Assembly (NCBI GenBank): GCA_017631705.1
Contig: JAGBSU010000186.1
Coordinates: 1-8,010 of the forward strand
Reading direction: 5' to 3'
From: Clostridia bacterium
GTDB lineage: Bacteria; Bacillota; Clostridia; Oscillospirales; Acutalibacteraceae
Length of the DNA: 8,010 nt
The notes beneath the pieces are model-generated. The model worked only from the letters and a program-made list of their open reading frames with translations, was not told the DNA's origin and did not search any database. This document shows positions 1 through 6,050 of the stretch, one piece after another. The stretch's first letter is position 1; each line of letters starts with the position of its first letter. Made by a program: the position numbers and the translations under genes.

Positions 1-125
1 CGTATAAATACCTTTTTTATGCCTTTTATCTCTTCTATCTTAGAAAGCATATTCATATACTCGGTGTGATCTACGCGTAAATTCTTACAAGGCGTGGGCG
101 CAAGACATTTCCTGTTCGGGCAAAC
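1..125 (-). CDS. YgiQ-family (UPF0313) radical SAM protein, internal fragment
   Basis: Reading leftward, a frame different from that of the adjacent desulfurase gives about 41 residues that run off the window edge. They include NRKCLAPTPCKNL, then RVDHTEY, and end in KGIKKVFI just before a partial Arg codon. From memory, this matches the conserved middle of YgiQ proteins (Cys-rich KCL-PTPCKNL, then DH-EY, then GVKKVFIRSG), a segment that follows the radical SAM cysteine cluster. YgiQ proteins are predicted radical SAM enzymes of unknown substrate. The frame is closed upstream by a TGA at 137-135, so neither the N-terminal half nor a start is present; this is a broken or joined gene. All four isoleucines visible use ATA and the first 60 bases hold only 16 G/C, unlike the neighbouring genes. 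The family call is fairly sure; the cause of the truncation is not known. Confidence 0.75.
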
Positions 126-1137
126 GCATAGCGGTCAGCACCGAGCTGTGTTTCCCTTTAGAACAAGCGGAACCACCGGAAACAAAAATATTTCGTTCCG
201 CTAAAAAGTGTACCAACGTTTCACTGCGAAAACCGAGCAACGACACATTGACAATGTACGGTACAGCGTTTGTGGGCGTATGCCACCGCACCTCCGGTAA
301 CGCTTGCAATTCTTCTATCAACACATTCCGTAATTGCATATACTGTTTTTCTTGCTCGGCAAAGGCAGGAACCTCAGCAGCTGCCGTACCGAACCCGACA
401 ATAGCGGGAACCGGTTCCGTACCGGAACGAAAACCGTTTTCTTGACCGCCGCCCAATATCCGCGGTAACAAGCGCACACCTTTGCGAATATAGAGCGCTC
501 CTACCCCTTTCGGTCCATGTAATTTGTGCCCGCTGACCGACAGCAAATCCACACCCCAGCGTTCGGCAAAAAGCGGAATTTTTCCCGCAGCTTGTACACA
601 ATCGGTATGGAACAAAGCTTGCGGTGCTATCCGCTTTACCCGTGAAACCATGGTAGGAATATCCAACTTCGCACCGGTTTCATTATTGACCGCCATCACA
701 CTTACCACCGTGGTATCGGGTGTGCAGGCATGTTCCACTTGCTCAGGTGTGATATTACCATCCTCGTTTGGTTGCAGGCGCGTAACAGACCAACCTTGTT
801 TTTCCAAAGCATCAAAACATTTTGCTACCGAAGGATGCTCCAAAGCCGTAGTAATCGCCACATGCGGCCGTCTGTTTTTTGCTTCAGCACCGCCTAAAAT
901 AGCTAAATTATTCGCTTCGGTACCGCTGCCGGTAAATATCACCTGCTCCGGCGAAGCACCGATTAAGCGAGCCACCGAGCGCCGTGCCTCGGTGACCAAG
1001 CATTCTGCTTCTACCCCCAGCGAATGTAACGAAGAGGGGTTACCGTATTGTGTTGTCATGGCTTTCACCATAGCCTCTGCCGCCGACGGTGAAACAGCCG
1101 TTGTTGCGCTGTTATCCAAATATACCACGGTTTTCAT
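85..1137 (-). CDS. Cysteine desulfurase (NifS/IscS type), C-terminus truncated
   Basis: PLP-dependent class V aminotransferase-fold enzyme that takes sulfur from L-cysteine as an enzyme persulfide for Fe-S cluster assembly or tRNA thiolation in the cytoplasm. In the 350-residue product I see the N-terminal YLDNSATT, TGSGTEANN near 69-77, His101 (EHPS), NNETG at 151-155, HTDCVQAAG at 177-185, the PLP lysine Lys205 in SGHKLHGPKG, RSGTE near 237-241, and the sulfur-carrying Cys325 in SGGSACS. The start at 1137 is chosen because family homology begins at MKTVVYLDN; an in-frame extension to 1272 has no homology and crosses the promoter region. The family normally runs 380-400 residues. Here the protein stops after EQEMSCAHAL, so the usual RISFS-type strand and final helix are missing, and the DNA continues into a YgiQ fragment. 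It is divergent from the sufC/sufB-like pair, which suggests it is their sulfur donor. Whether the truncated product folds is uncertain. Confidence 0.9.
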   Translation of the reverse strand: MKTVVYLDNSATTAVSPSAAEAMVKAMTTQYGNPSSLHSLGVEAECLVTEARRSVARLIGASPEQVIFTGSGTEANNLAILGGAEAKNRRPHVAITTALEHPSVAKCFDALEKQGWSVTRLQPNEDGNITPEQVEHACTPDTTVVSVMAVNNETGAKLDIPTMVSRVKRIAPQALFHTDCVQAAGKIPLFAERWGVDLLSVSGHKLHGPKGVGALYIRKGVRLLPRILGGGQENGFRSGTEPVPAIVGFGTAAAEVPAFAEQEKQYMQLRNVLIEELQALPEVRWHTPTNAVPYIVNVSLLGFRSETLVHFLAERNIFVSGGSACSKGKHSSVLTAMRLPEQEMSCAHAL

Positions 1138-1155
1138 CCTAACACATATAATACT

Positions 1156-1170
1156 CTGGTACAGTATACC
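1156..1170. promoter_or_regulatory. Operator-like dyad over the desulfurase -10
   Basis: TGGTACAGTATACCA is a near-perfect 15-bp inverted repeat, with outer arms TGGTA and TACCA and one mismatched pair inside. It covers the putative -10 hexamer of the desulfurase promoter, a place where a repressor would block initiation. I cannot assign it to a known regulator; a partial dyad can also arise by chance from a TATACT-type -10. Confidence 0.25.
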
Positions 1171-1190
1171 ATACTTTTCACCAAGATACA
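1162..1190 (-). promoter_or_regulatory. Putative promoter of the cysteine desulfurase gene
   Basis: Read leftward, TTGTAT (1190-1185) and TATACT (1167-1162) are separated by 17 bp. A TG one base before the hexamer makes an extended -10 (TGGTATACT). The -35 matches only the first three consensus bases, so the extended -10 would have to compensate. It sits 25 bp upstream of the ATG at 1137. Called by eye only. Confidence 0.45.
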
Positions 1191-1265
1191 AGTCTTTACG
1201 TGGCAGTCCCCCTTTGGGAAAAAACGGGAATTGACAAATCACCCCTTTCTTTTTACTTTTTTCTC

Positions 1266-1294
1266 TTTTCATTTAGGAAGAAATGTGATACAAT
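1266..1294 (+). promoter_or_regulatory. Putative promoter of the sufC/sufB-like operon
   Basis: TTTTCA (1266-1271), a 17-bp spacer and an extended -10 TGATACAAT (hexamer TACAAT at 1289-1294) lie about 37 bp upstream of the ATG at 1331. The -10 matches five of six consensus positions and has the upstream TG. A perfect TTGACA at 1231-1236 with a weak TACTTT at 1254-1259 is a less likely alternative. Confidence 0.5.
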
Positions 1295-1318
1295 AATTTC
1301 GATCAATTTTGTTCCGAT

Positions 1319-1324
1319 AGGAGG
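1319..1324 (+). promoter_or_regulatory. Ribosome binding site of the sufC-like gene
   Basis: A perfect AGGAGG sits 6 nt before the ATG at 1331 and fixes the start of the first gene of the Fe-S operon. Confidence 0.85.
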
Positions 1325-1330
1325 ACAAGC

Positions 1331-2053
1331 ATGCTTGAATTGAAACACATTGGTTACACCGTTTTTACCGACGGTGAACAAAAAGATATTCTCAAAGATG
1401 TTAATTTAACGATTGATGAACGGTTTGTCGCTATTACCGGTCCGAACGGCGGTGGAAAATCCACGCTTGCTAAGGTGATTGCCGGTATTTTAACACCGAC
1501 AAACGGCTCTATTCTGCTCGACGGTGAGGATATTACCTCCCTTTCAATTACCGAGCGTGCCAACCGCGGCATTAGCTTTGCCTTCCAACAACCGGTACGC
1601 TTTAAAGGAATTACCGTACGGGATTTGTTATCGCTTGCCGCCGGCAAAAAAATGTCGGTCACCGAAGCGTGCACCTATCTCTCCGAGGTAGGCTTATGTG
1701 CGAAAGATTATATCAACCGCGAAATTAACAGCAGTCTTTCGGGCGGCGAACTCAAACGCATTGAAATTGCCACCGTGATGGTACGCGGAACACACGTCAC
1801 CGTGTTTGACGAACCGGAAGCCGGCATTGACTTATGGAGTTTTCAAAATTTAATTCGCGTGTTTGAAAAAATGCACGAAAAAGAAGGCGGCTCTATTTTA
1901 ATCATTTCGCATCAGGAACGCATTTTAAATATTGCCGATAAAATTGTCGTGATTGCCGGCGGCGAAATTACCGATATCGGTACACCCGCGGTGATTTTGC
2001 CTCGCTTGTTGGATAAAGCAGGAACCTGCCAAGCATTAACCGAGAAGTTATAA
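1331..2053 (+). CDS. sufC: Fe-S cluster assembly ABC-type ATPase, SufC-like (SmsC type)
   Basis: Soluble cytoplasmic ABC ATPase that works with a SufB/SufD-type scaffold to build Fe-S clusters, using ATP-driven rearrangement of the scaffold. The 240-residue product has every ABC element: Walker A GPNGGGKST at 37-45, Q-loop FQQP at 85-88, signature LSGGE at 136-140, Walker B with the catalytic pair Asp160-Glu161, and the H-loop His194 in IISHQ. There are no membrane segments and no transporter permease nearby. The stretch DEPEAGIDLWSF after Walker B differs from DEIDSGLDIDAL of classical SufC. As I recall, it is typical of the compact Clostridia/archaeal SufCB systems (named SMS, SUF-like minimal system). 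Length fits the family. The stop codon lies inside the ribosome binding site of the next gene, 10 nt before its ATG, so the two are coupled. Function is confident; the subtype is inference. Confidence 0.92.
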   Translation: MLELKHIGYTVFTDGEQKDILKDVNLTIDERFVAITGPNGGGKSTLAKVIAGILTPTNGSILLDGEDITSLSITERANRGISFAFQQPVRFKGITVRDLLSLAAGKKMSVTEACTYLSEVGLCAKDYINREINSSLSGGELKRIEIATVMVRGTHVTVFDEPEAGIDLWSFQNLIRVFEKMHEKEGGSILIISHQERILNIADKIVVIAGGEITDIGTPAVILPRLLDKAGTCQALTEKL

Positions 2054-2057
2054 GGAG
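2052..2057 (+). promoter_or_regulatory. Ribosome binding site of the sufB-like gene, overlapping the sufC stop
   Basis: AAGGAG begins within the TAA stop of the sufC-like gene and lies 6 nt from the ATG at 2064. The arrangement implies coupled translation of ATPase and scaffold and decides the start of the second gene. Confidence 0.8.
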
Positions 2058-2063
2058 TACGCT

Positions 2064-2981
2064 ATGAACGCCATTGAAAAAAACTTATTGGAGGCCGTTG
2101 CCGATTTACACGATGTGCCGGAAGGTGCATATAACATTCGTGCCAACGGCGAATCGACAGGTCGCGTCACCACCGCCAACATTGATATTGTAACGAAAAC
2201 TGACAAGCCGGGGATTGATATTCGCATCAAACCGGGCACACGCAACGAAAGCGTGCACATTCCCGTGATTATCAGTAAGGCCGGTTTACAAGAACTGGTA
2301 TACAACGACTTTTTCATCGGCAACAATGCCGATGTCACCATTGTTGCCGGCTGTGGCATTCACAACAGCGGTGAAGATGAATCCCGTCACGACGGAGTAC
2401 ACACCTTTTATGTGGGGAAAAATGCCCATGTGCGGTATGTGGAAAAACATTACGGTGACGGTGACGGAAACGGCAAGCGCGTGATCAATCCGCACACGGT
2501 CATCGTGCTGGAGGAAGGCGCATCCATGGAATTGGAAACCACGCAAATCAAAGGGGTGGACTCTACACGCCGTATTACCGATGCCACCGTTGCTGACGGT
2601 GCCTCGCTTACCATTCGCGAAAAGCTCTTGACACACGGTGACCAATTTGCCGAAACCGATTTTACCGTTGAGCTCAACGGCGTGGACTCCTCTGCCAATG
2701 TCATTTCCCGTTCGGTGGCGAAGGACCGCTCCAAGCAACGCTTTTTATCCCGTATTCACGGAAACAATCGGTGCAACGGTCACACGGAATGCGATGCTAT
2801 TTTAATGGATAATGCCAGCGTGTGTGCCATCCCCGAAATCGTCGCCAATCATTTGGACGCCGCGTTGATTCACGAAGCCGCAATCGGAAAAATTGCGGGT
2901 GAACAGCTGATTAAACTGATGACCTTAGGGTTAACCGAACAGCAAGCGGAAGAGGAAATTATCAATGGTTTCTTAAAATAA
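2064..2981 (+). CDS. Fe-S cluster scaffold, short SufB/SufD-family protein (SmsB type)
   Basis: Predicted scaffold on which Fe-S clusters are assembled, partner of the SufC-like ATPase encoded just before it. The 305-residue product has the beta-helix-like core of SufB/SufD, rich in short polar strands (about 60-235), and the family's C-terminal signature. This is GHTECDAILMD at 239-249 with Cys243, where SufB has its QCDS cysteine (E. coli Cys405 by my recollection), followed by LIHEAAIGKIAGEQL (268-282, with His270 and Glu271) and the closing IINGFLK. It is much shorter than classical SufB (about 460-495 residues) or SufD (about 420): the N-terminal domain is essentially absent. That, and the lack of any second paralogue, fits a minimal system in which one protein, presumably as a homodimer, replaces the SufBD heterodimer. 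Family is sure; homodimer and SMS naming are inference. Confidence 0.88.
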   Translation: MNAIEKNLLEAVADLHDVPEGAYNIRANGESTGRVTTANIDIVTKTDKPGIDIRIKPGTRNESVHIPVIISKAGLQELVYNDFFIGNNADVTIVAGCGIHNSGEDESRHDGVHTFYVGKNAHVRYVEKHYGDGDGNGKRVINPHTVIVLEEGASMELETTQIKGVDSTRRITDATVADGASLTIREKLLTHGDQFAETDFTVELNGVDSSANVISRSVAKDRSKQRFLSRIHGNNRCNGHTECDAILMDNASVCAIPEIVANHLDAALIHEAAIGKIAGEQLIKLMTLGLTEQQAEEEIINGFLK

Positions 2982-2986
2982 ACAAT

Positions 2987-3025
2987 AAAAAAACTCCCTC
3001 TGCCATGCAGGGGGAGCGTTTTTTT
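2987..3025. terminator. Bidirectional rho-independent terminator
   Basis: A 9-bp stem (2994-3002 with 3008-3016, one G-U pair, 5-nt loop) is flanked by seven A at 2987-2993 and seven T at 3019-3025. Rightward it ends the sufC/sufB-like transcript 12 nt after the stop. Leftward the A-tract becomes a U-tract and ends the infB-to-membrane-protein operon, whose last stop is at 3041. Confidence 0.9.
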
Positions 3026-3040
3026 ATGAAATACTTACAT

Positions 3041-3793
3041 TTACGCGTCAGCGGAAACCGCTTGCAACACGAGTCCGTTTTCGGTACGGAGCAACGTATA
3101 CCACTGAGAGTATTTAGCCATTTTTTCTGTTACCGGTAATGCGTTGCCACGTTCGTCGTATTCAATATCGTTATTCGACACGTACGCTACTTTCACGCGA
3201 TAGGTGTCTTTTTTCTCTTTGATTTTTCCAAGCACCGGCGTATATGCCGAGGTGTTAAGCACTAAGGGAACGTAGTAACTTTTCTTATCCGACACATATT
3301 CCATGTTTCCTACCGTGCGATGCTTAATGGGCGCATTACCAAACAAAACGGCGTACGATTTTTCGATTTCGGTTTGCGGTATAATCATGCGATGTTGGGT
3401 TTCTTCAAAAGGGTACGCGCAATTTTCGTCTTTTTCTCGCAGTTGGCGAATGCGTTCCGCTTCGGTCACACGATATGCCGCCGCCAATATCAACGAATCG
3501 GCATCTTCTGCCGTTTCCACACTTTCAAAATCCGAGGGGCAGAATTGCATAACCGGTTCCAAAAAAGTATAGAGTTCCTCTCGCAACGGTGCATCGTCGT
3601 TCCAACGAGCAATCATTTTCACCGCATTTACCAGCAGAGAAATACAGCCAATAAGAGCGAGCAACAACACAAAAAAGCCAAGCGGTGCCGCATAGCGGTT
3701 TTTACCGCGCTTTTTTTCTGTCAGTTTTTTATCGGTGATTACTTCGGGAGTTTGGGCGACGATTTCTTCCTCGCGAATGACTTCATCACTCAT
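3041..3793 (-). CDS. Hypothetical single-pass membrane protein
   Basis: I do not recognise a named family. The 250-residue product starts with an acidic stretch (about 1-20), then a basic KKLTEKKRGKNR patch (22-33), then one hydrophobic segment at about 35-57 (rich in Leu, Phe, Ile, Val). The rest is a mixed polar domain of about 190 residues. By the positive-inside rule the N-terminus is cytoplasmic and the C-terminal domain outside. That domain has an acidic helical part (about 70-125) and a probable beta part (about 170-250, with many Tyr/Val stretches). There is no lipobox, LPXTG, or catalytic motif I can name. The start at 3793 is supported by AAGGAG (3807-3802), 8 nt upstream. It is last in the operon, 28 nt after truB and just before the terminator. 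Cys50 lies within the membrane segment; Cys85 and Cys125 lie outside and could pair. Confidence 0.8.
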   Translation of the reverse strand: MSDEVIREEEIVAQTPEVITDKKLTEKKRGKNRYAAPLGFFVLLLALIGCISLLVNAVKMIARWNDDAPLREELYTFLEPVMQFCPSDFESVETAEDADSLILAAAYRVTEAERIRQLREKDENCAYPFEETQHRMIIPQTEIEKSYAVLFGNAPIKHRTVGNMEYVSDKKSYYVPLVLNTSAYTPVLGKIKEKKDTYRVKVAYVSNNDIEYDERGNALPVTEKMAKYSQWYTLLRTENGLVLQAVSADA

Positions 3794-3821
3794 AAAAATC
3801 TCTCCTTATAACACAAATTTC

Positions 3822-4709
3822 TTATACAAAAATTCGCACGACACACAAGTTTTCTTGTTCCAATCGACCCAGTCCTAAAAAACGACCGTCCGGTGCTTTT
3901 ACACGAACAAGTTCATCCTTTGGCGGTACAAACGACAACCGTTCCGCCGACAGTTCACCGCCGTTGCAAAAACGAACGGCTTGTGCTTCGGAAACCGTAA
4001 GTGCCGCATACGAAAGAAATGCCGTTTCCACCGGCAAAATATGTTCAGTCAAAGTACCTTCTTCGGATAACAGGCGACAACTTTCCGGCGTGAGACAGTC
4101 TGATAAATCATACCCTGCGGCAATTGTTCGCCTAAGTTCTGCCATCACGGCTCGGCAACCGAGCACACGGCCCATATCGTCACACAACGTGCGGATATAC
4201 GTACCGGCAGAACATTCGCAAAAAAATGTTAGTTTACCGGTTTGTTCATCGTACGATTCCGGTTGCAAATCGTATATCGTCACCGGTCGAGCGGTGCGTT
4301 CCACCTCAATCCCCTGACGAGCCAAATCATACAGACGAACACCATCCTTTTTAAGAGCAGACATCATCGGCGGAACTTGCAAAATCTCACCGCGAAACTG
4401 CGGCAAAATATCTTTTATCGCCGCCAAAGTCGGAAACGGTTTCCCTGTTTTCGACAAGTTCCCCCATATATCCAGTGTATCGCTTTGATAACCGAATTGC
4501 ACCACTGCTCGATACCCTTTTCGATGCGAAGGCAGTAACGGAATGGCACGGGTGGCTTTGCCGAACATCAGCGGTAACACACCAGTTGCCATGGGGTCTA
4601 ACGTGCCGGCATGACCGACTTTCTTTTCACCGGTCAAGCGGCGTAACAACGCACAACAAGAAAAGGATGTCATTTCCTGTGGCTTGTCAATACACATAAT
4701 ACCGTTCAT
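3822..4709 (-). CDS. truB: tRNA pseudouridine(55) synthase TruB
   Basis: Converts U55 in the T-loop of tRNAs to pseudouridine and also acts as a tRNA folding chaperone. The 295-residue product opens with MNGIMCIDKPQEMTSF, the usual TruB N-terminus. It carries GHAGTLDPMATGVLP at 32-46 with catalytic Asp38, the SALKKDGVRLYDLARQG block at 117-133, and CSAGTYIRTLCDDMG at 166-180. The remainder (about 235-295, ending in VRIFV) is in the position of the small C-terminal PUA-like domain. Length is normal. I chose the start at 4709 because its ATG overlaps the TGA of nrnA in ATGA (4709-4706) and homology begins there; a longer in-frame reading to 4835 runs antisense-like through nrnA. No good ribosome binding site precedes the ATG, so translation is probably coupled to nrnA. 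ribF, a frequent downstream neighbour, is not here. Confidence 0.96.
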   Translation of the reverse strand: MNGIMCIDKPQEMTSFSCCALLRRLTGEKKVGHAGTLDPMATGVLPLMFGKATRAIPLLPSHRKGYRAVVQFGYQSDTLDIWGNLSKTGKPFPTLAAIKDILPQFRGEILQVPPMMSALKKDGVRLYDLARQGIEVERTARPVTIYDLQPESYDEQTGKLTFFCECSAGTYIRTLCDDMGRVLGCRAVMAELRRTIAAGYDLSDCLTPESCRLLSEEGTLTEHILPVETAFLSYAALTVSEAQAVRFCNGGELSAERLSFVPPKDELVRVKAPDGRFLGLGRLEQENLCVVRIFV

Positions 4710-5674
4710 CTGTCTACAATTCGCGGAACGGCTTGGTGAATGGCTTTTTGCACGGTAGCTATCACCTGCTCCGCTGTTCCTGAAAGTGTACAACCGGCGG
4801 CGCGAGGATGCCCACCACCGCCCAACAATCCGCAAATTGCGGAAGCGTCGGCATGCGTGCCGGTACGCACGCTGATTTTATAGTCGCCGTCGGCTTTTTG
4901 GCGAAGCATAACGCCTACCCAAACGCCTTCAATCTGACGGGGAAGCGGAGAAAGCCCTTCCATGTCATTTTCGTTCGCACCGGATGCTTGTATCATCTCT
5001 TCGGTGATTTGCATAAAAGCAGATCGGCCATTATCGTAAAACGCAATTGATTGTAATGCCATTTGCTCCAACGATACCCGTGCACGGGATTTAATATCAA
5101 ACATCGCACGGTTAATCGTTTCGGCATTCGCACCGGCTTCCATCAGTTCCGCTGCCATACGGTGTGTCAACGGTGTGGTGTTGCTGTATTTAAAGCAACC
5201 CGTATCGGTCGCTATACCGGTATACAAGCAATCCGCCATGACGGCATCAACCGTCACACCCATCGCCGTAATCACTTGATAAATCAACATCGCCGTGGCA
5301 CCCATATCGGCATTCAACAACAATTGCTTTTCAAATTCACGATGCGAACCATGGTGATCAATACAAAGTTCTACCTTGTCGGTATATTTTTGCAACGATT
5401 CACCAAGCAATTTGCTGTCTGCCACATCTACCGCACACACAAACAACGGTTCAAATTCCGGTTGGGGTACAGCCGCAGTCATATATTCGTATTTTTCGGG
5501 AATCACGTCGTGACACAGCACGCGCACCTTTTTCCCAAAGGTTTGTAACGCACGGCACAGTGCAAATGCCGAACCGAGCGTATCGCCGTCGGGAAATTGG
5601 TGGGTCAGTATCACGATGTTATCCACAGTGGTCAAAATTTCGGCGGCTTTTTCCACCGTTACACGCCTACTCAT
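4706..5674 (-). CDS. nrnA: DHH/DHHA1 phosphoesterase, NrnA-type oligoribonuclease/pAp phosphatase
   Basis: Degrades 2-5 nt RNA fragments left by other RNases and dephosphorylates pAp from sulfate and CoA metabolism; a cytoplasmic, divalent-metal enzyme. In the 322-residue product the DHH domain shows HQFPDGD (25-31, metal ligands His25, Asp29 and Asp31), AVDVAD with Asp83, the defining IDHHGSH (105-111) and GIATDTGCFKYSNT (153-166, Asp157). The C-terminal DHHA1 domain carries GGGGHPRAAG (285-294), which binds the nucleotide end of the substrate. Length fits. The start at 5674 is set by GGAGG (5685-5681) 6 nt upstream; an in-frame ATG at 5713 lies inside rbfA and lacks homology. The gene overlaps the rbfA end by 8 nt and the truB start by 4 nt. 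A position between rbfA and truB is usual in Firmicutes. Substrate preference cannot be read from sequence. Confidence 0.92.
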   Translation of the reverse strand: MSRRVTVEKAAEILTTVDNIVILTHQFPDGDTLGSAFALCRALQTFGKKVRVLCHDVIPEKYEYMTAAVPQPEFEPLFVCAVDVADSKLLGESLQKYTDKVELCIDHHGSHREFEKQLLLNADMGATAMLIYQVITAMGVTVDAVMADCLYTGIATDTGCFKYSNTTPLTHRMAAELMEAGANAETINRAMFDIKSRARVSLEQMALQSIAFYDNGRSAFMQITEEMIQASGANENDMEGLSPLPRQIEGVWVGVMLRQKADGDYKISVRTGTHADASAICGLLGGGGHPRAAGCTLSGTAEQVIATVQKAIHQAVPRIVDR

Positions 5675-6023
5675 GGTCTTCCTCCGTAGTAAGGCCACGT
5701 AAAGTTTGCGCAATGTGGGAACTGTAAGCGATAGAATCGTCTGCTACAAAACGCAGTTCCGGCACATGACGCAATTTAAGCGCTGCGCCCAACTCACGAC
5801 GCATGTAACCGGCGGCAGAGGTTAACCCTTTAACAGCGTTTTTCGCCGCTTCAATACCATCCATAGAACTGATATATACTGTCGCGTATGACATATCCCG
5901 TGTGACATCGGCACGGACAATACTGATTAAGCCGGACACACGCGGGTCTTTCACCGTGCGAAGAATGGCGGTAAGTTCCCGCATGATATCTTCACCGGTA
6001 CGGTCCATTCGATAACCGGACAT
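5667..6023 (-). CDS. rbfA: 30S ribosome-binding factor RbfA
   Basis: Late-acting 30S subunit maturation factor that binds near the 5' helix of 16S rRNA and is needed for growth in the cold. The 118-residue product is full length for the family (about 115-130) and folds as a single KH-like domain. I see the N-terminal helix pattern (RMDRTGEDIMRELTAIL), the DPRVSGLISIVRADVTRDMSYATVYIS-type core (about 27-53, with DPRV and the D-S-A-VYIS strand), and the LKLRHVPELRFVADDS strand (about 82-97). The start at 6023 has AAGGAGG (6037-6031) 7 nt upstream. It lies 27 nt after infB and overlaps nrnA by 8 nt, in the conserved nusA/infB operon order. Nothing odd was seen. Confidence 0.96.
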   Translation of the reverse strand: MSGYRMDRTGEDIMRELTAILRTVKDPRVSGLISIVRADVTRDMSYATVYISSMDGIEAAKNAVKGLTSAAGYMRRELGAALKLRHVPELRFVADDSIAYSSHIAQTLRGLTTEEDHE

Positions 6024-6050
6024 ACACGCTCCTCCTTTTTGGATTTCTTA

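Noticed and set aside
524..1234. Long plus-strand open frame opposite the desulfurase
   Set aside because: Antisense shadow of a clearly conserved gene; its product is Ser/Thr/Ala-rich and resembles no family, and it has no ribosome binding site I can see.
1231..1259. TTGACA with 17-bp spacer to TACTTT as a second sufC promoter
   Set aside because: The -35 is perfect but the -10 matches only three of six bases; the extended -10 at 1286-1294 is better placed and stronger.
1138..1272. In-frame N-terminal extension of the cysteine desulfurase by 45 residues
   Set aside because: It is basic and low-complexity with no family homology and would cross both putative divergent promoters; the standard family start MKTVVYLDN lies at 1137.
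3320..3811. Plus-strand open frame opposite the membrane protein
   Set aside because: Shadow frame; Phe/Arg-rich composition, no start signal, and it runs against the operon and terminator layout.
4710..4835. Longer truB reading starting at 4835
   Set aside because: The extra 42 residues are an out-of-frame reading of the nrnA 3' end and lack homology; the ATGA overlap at 4709-4706 is the natural start.
5675..5713. Longer nrnA reading starting at 5713
   Set aside because: A strong GGAGG at 5685-5681 directly serves the ATG at 5674; the extension lies inside rbfA and has no homology.
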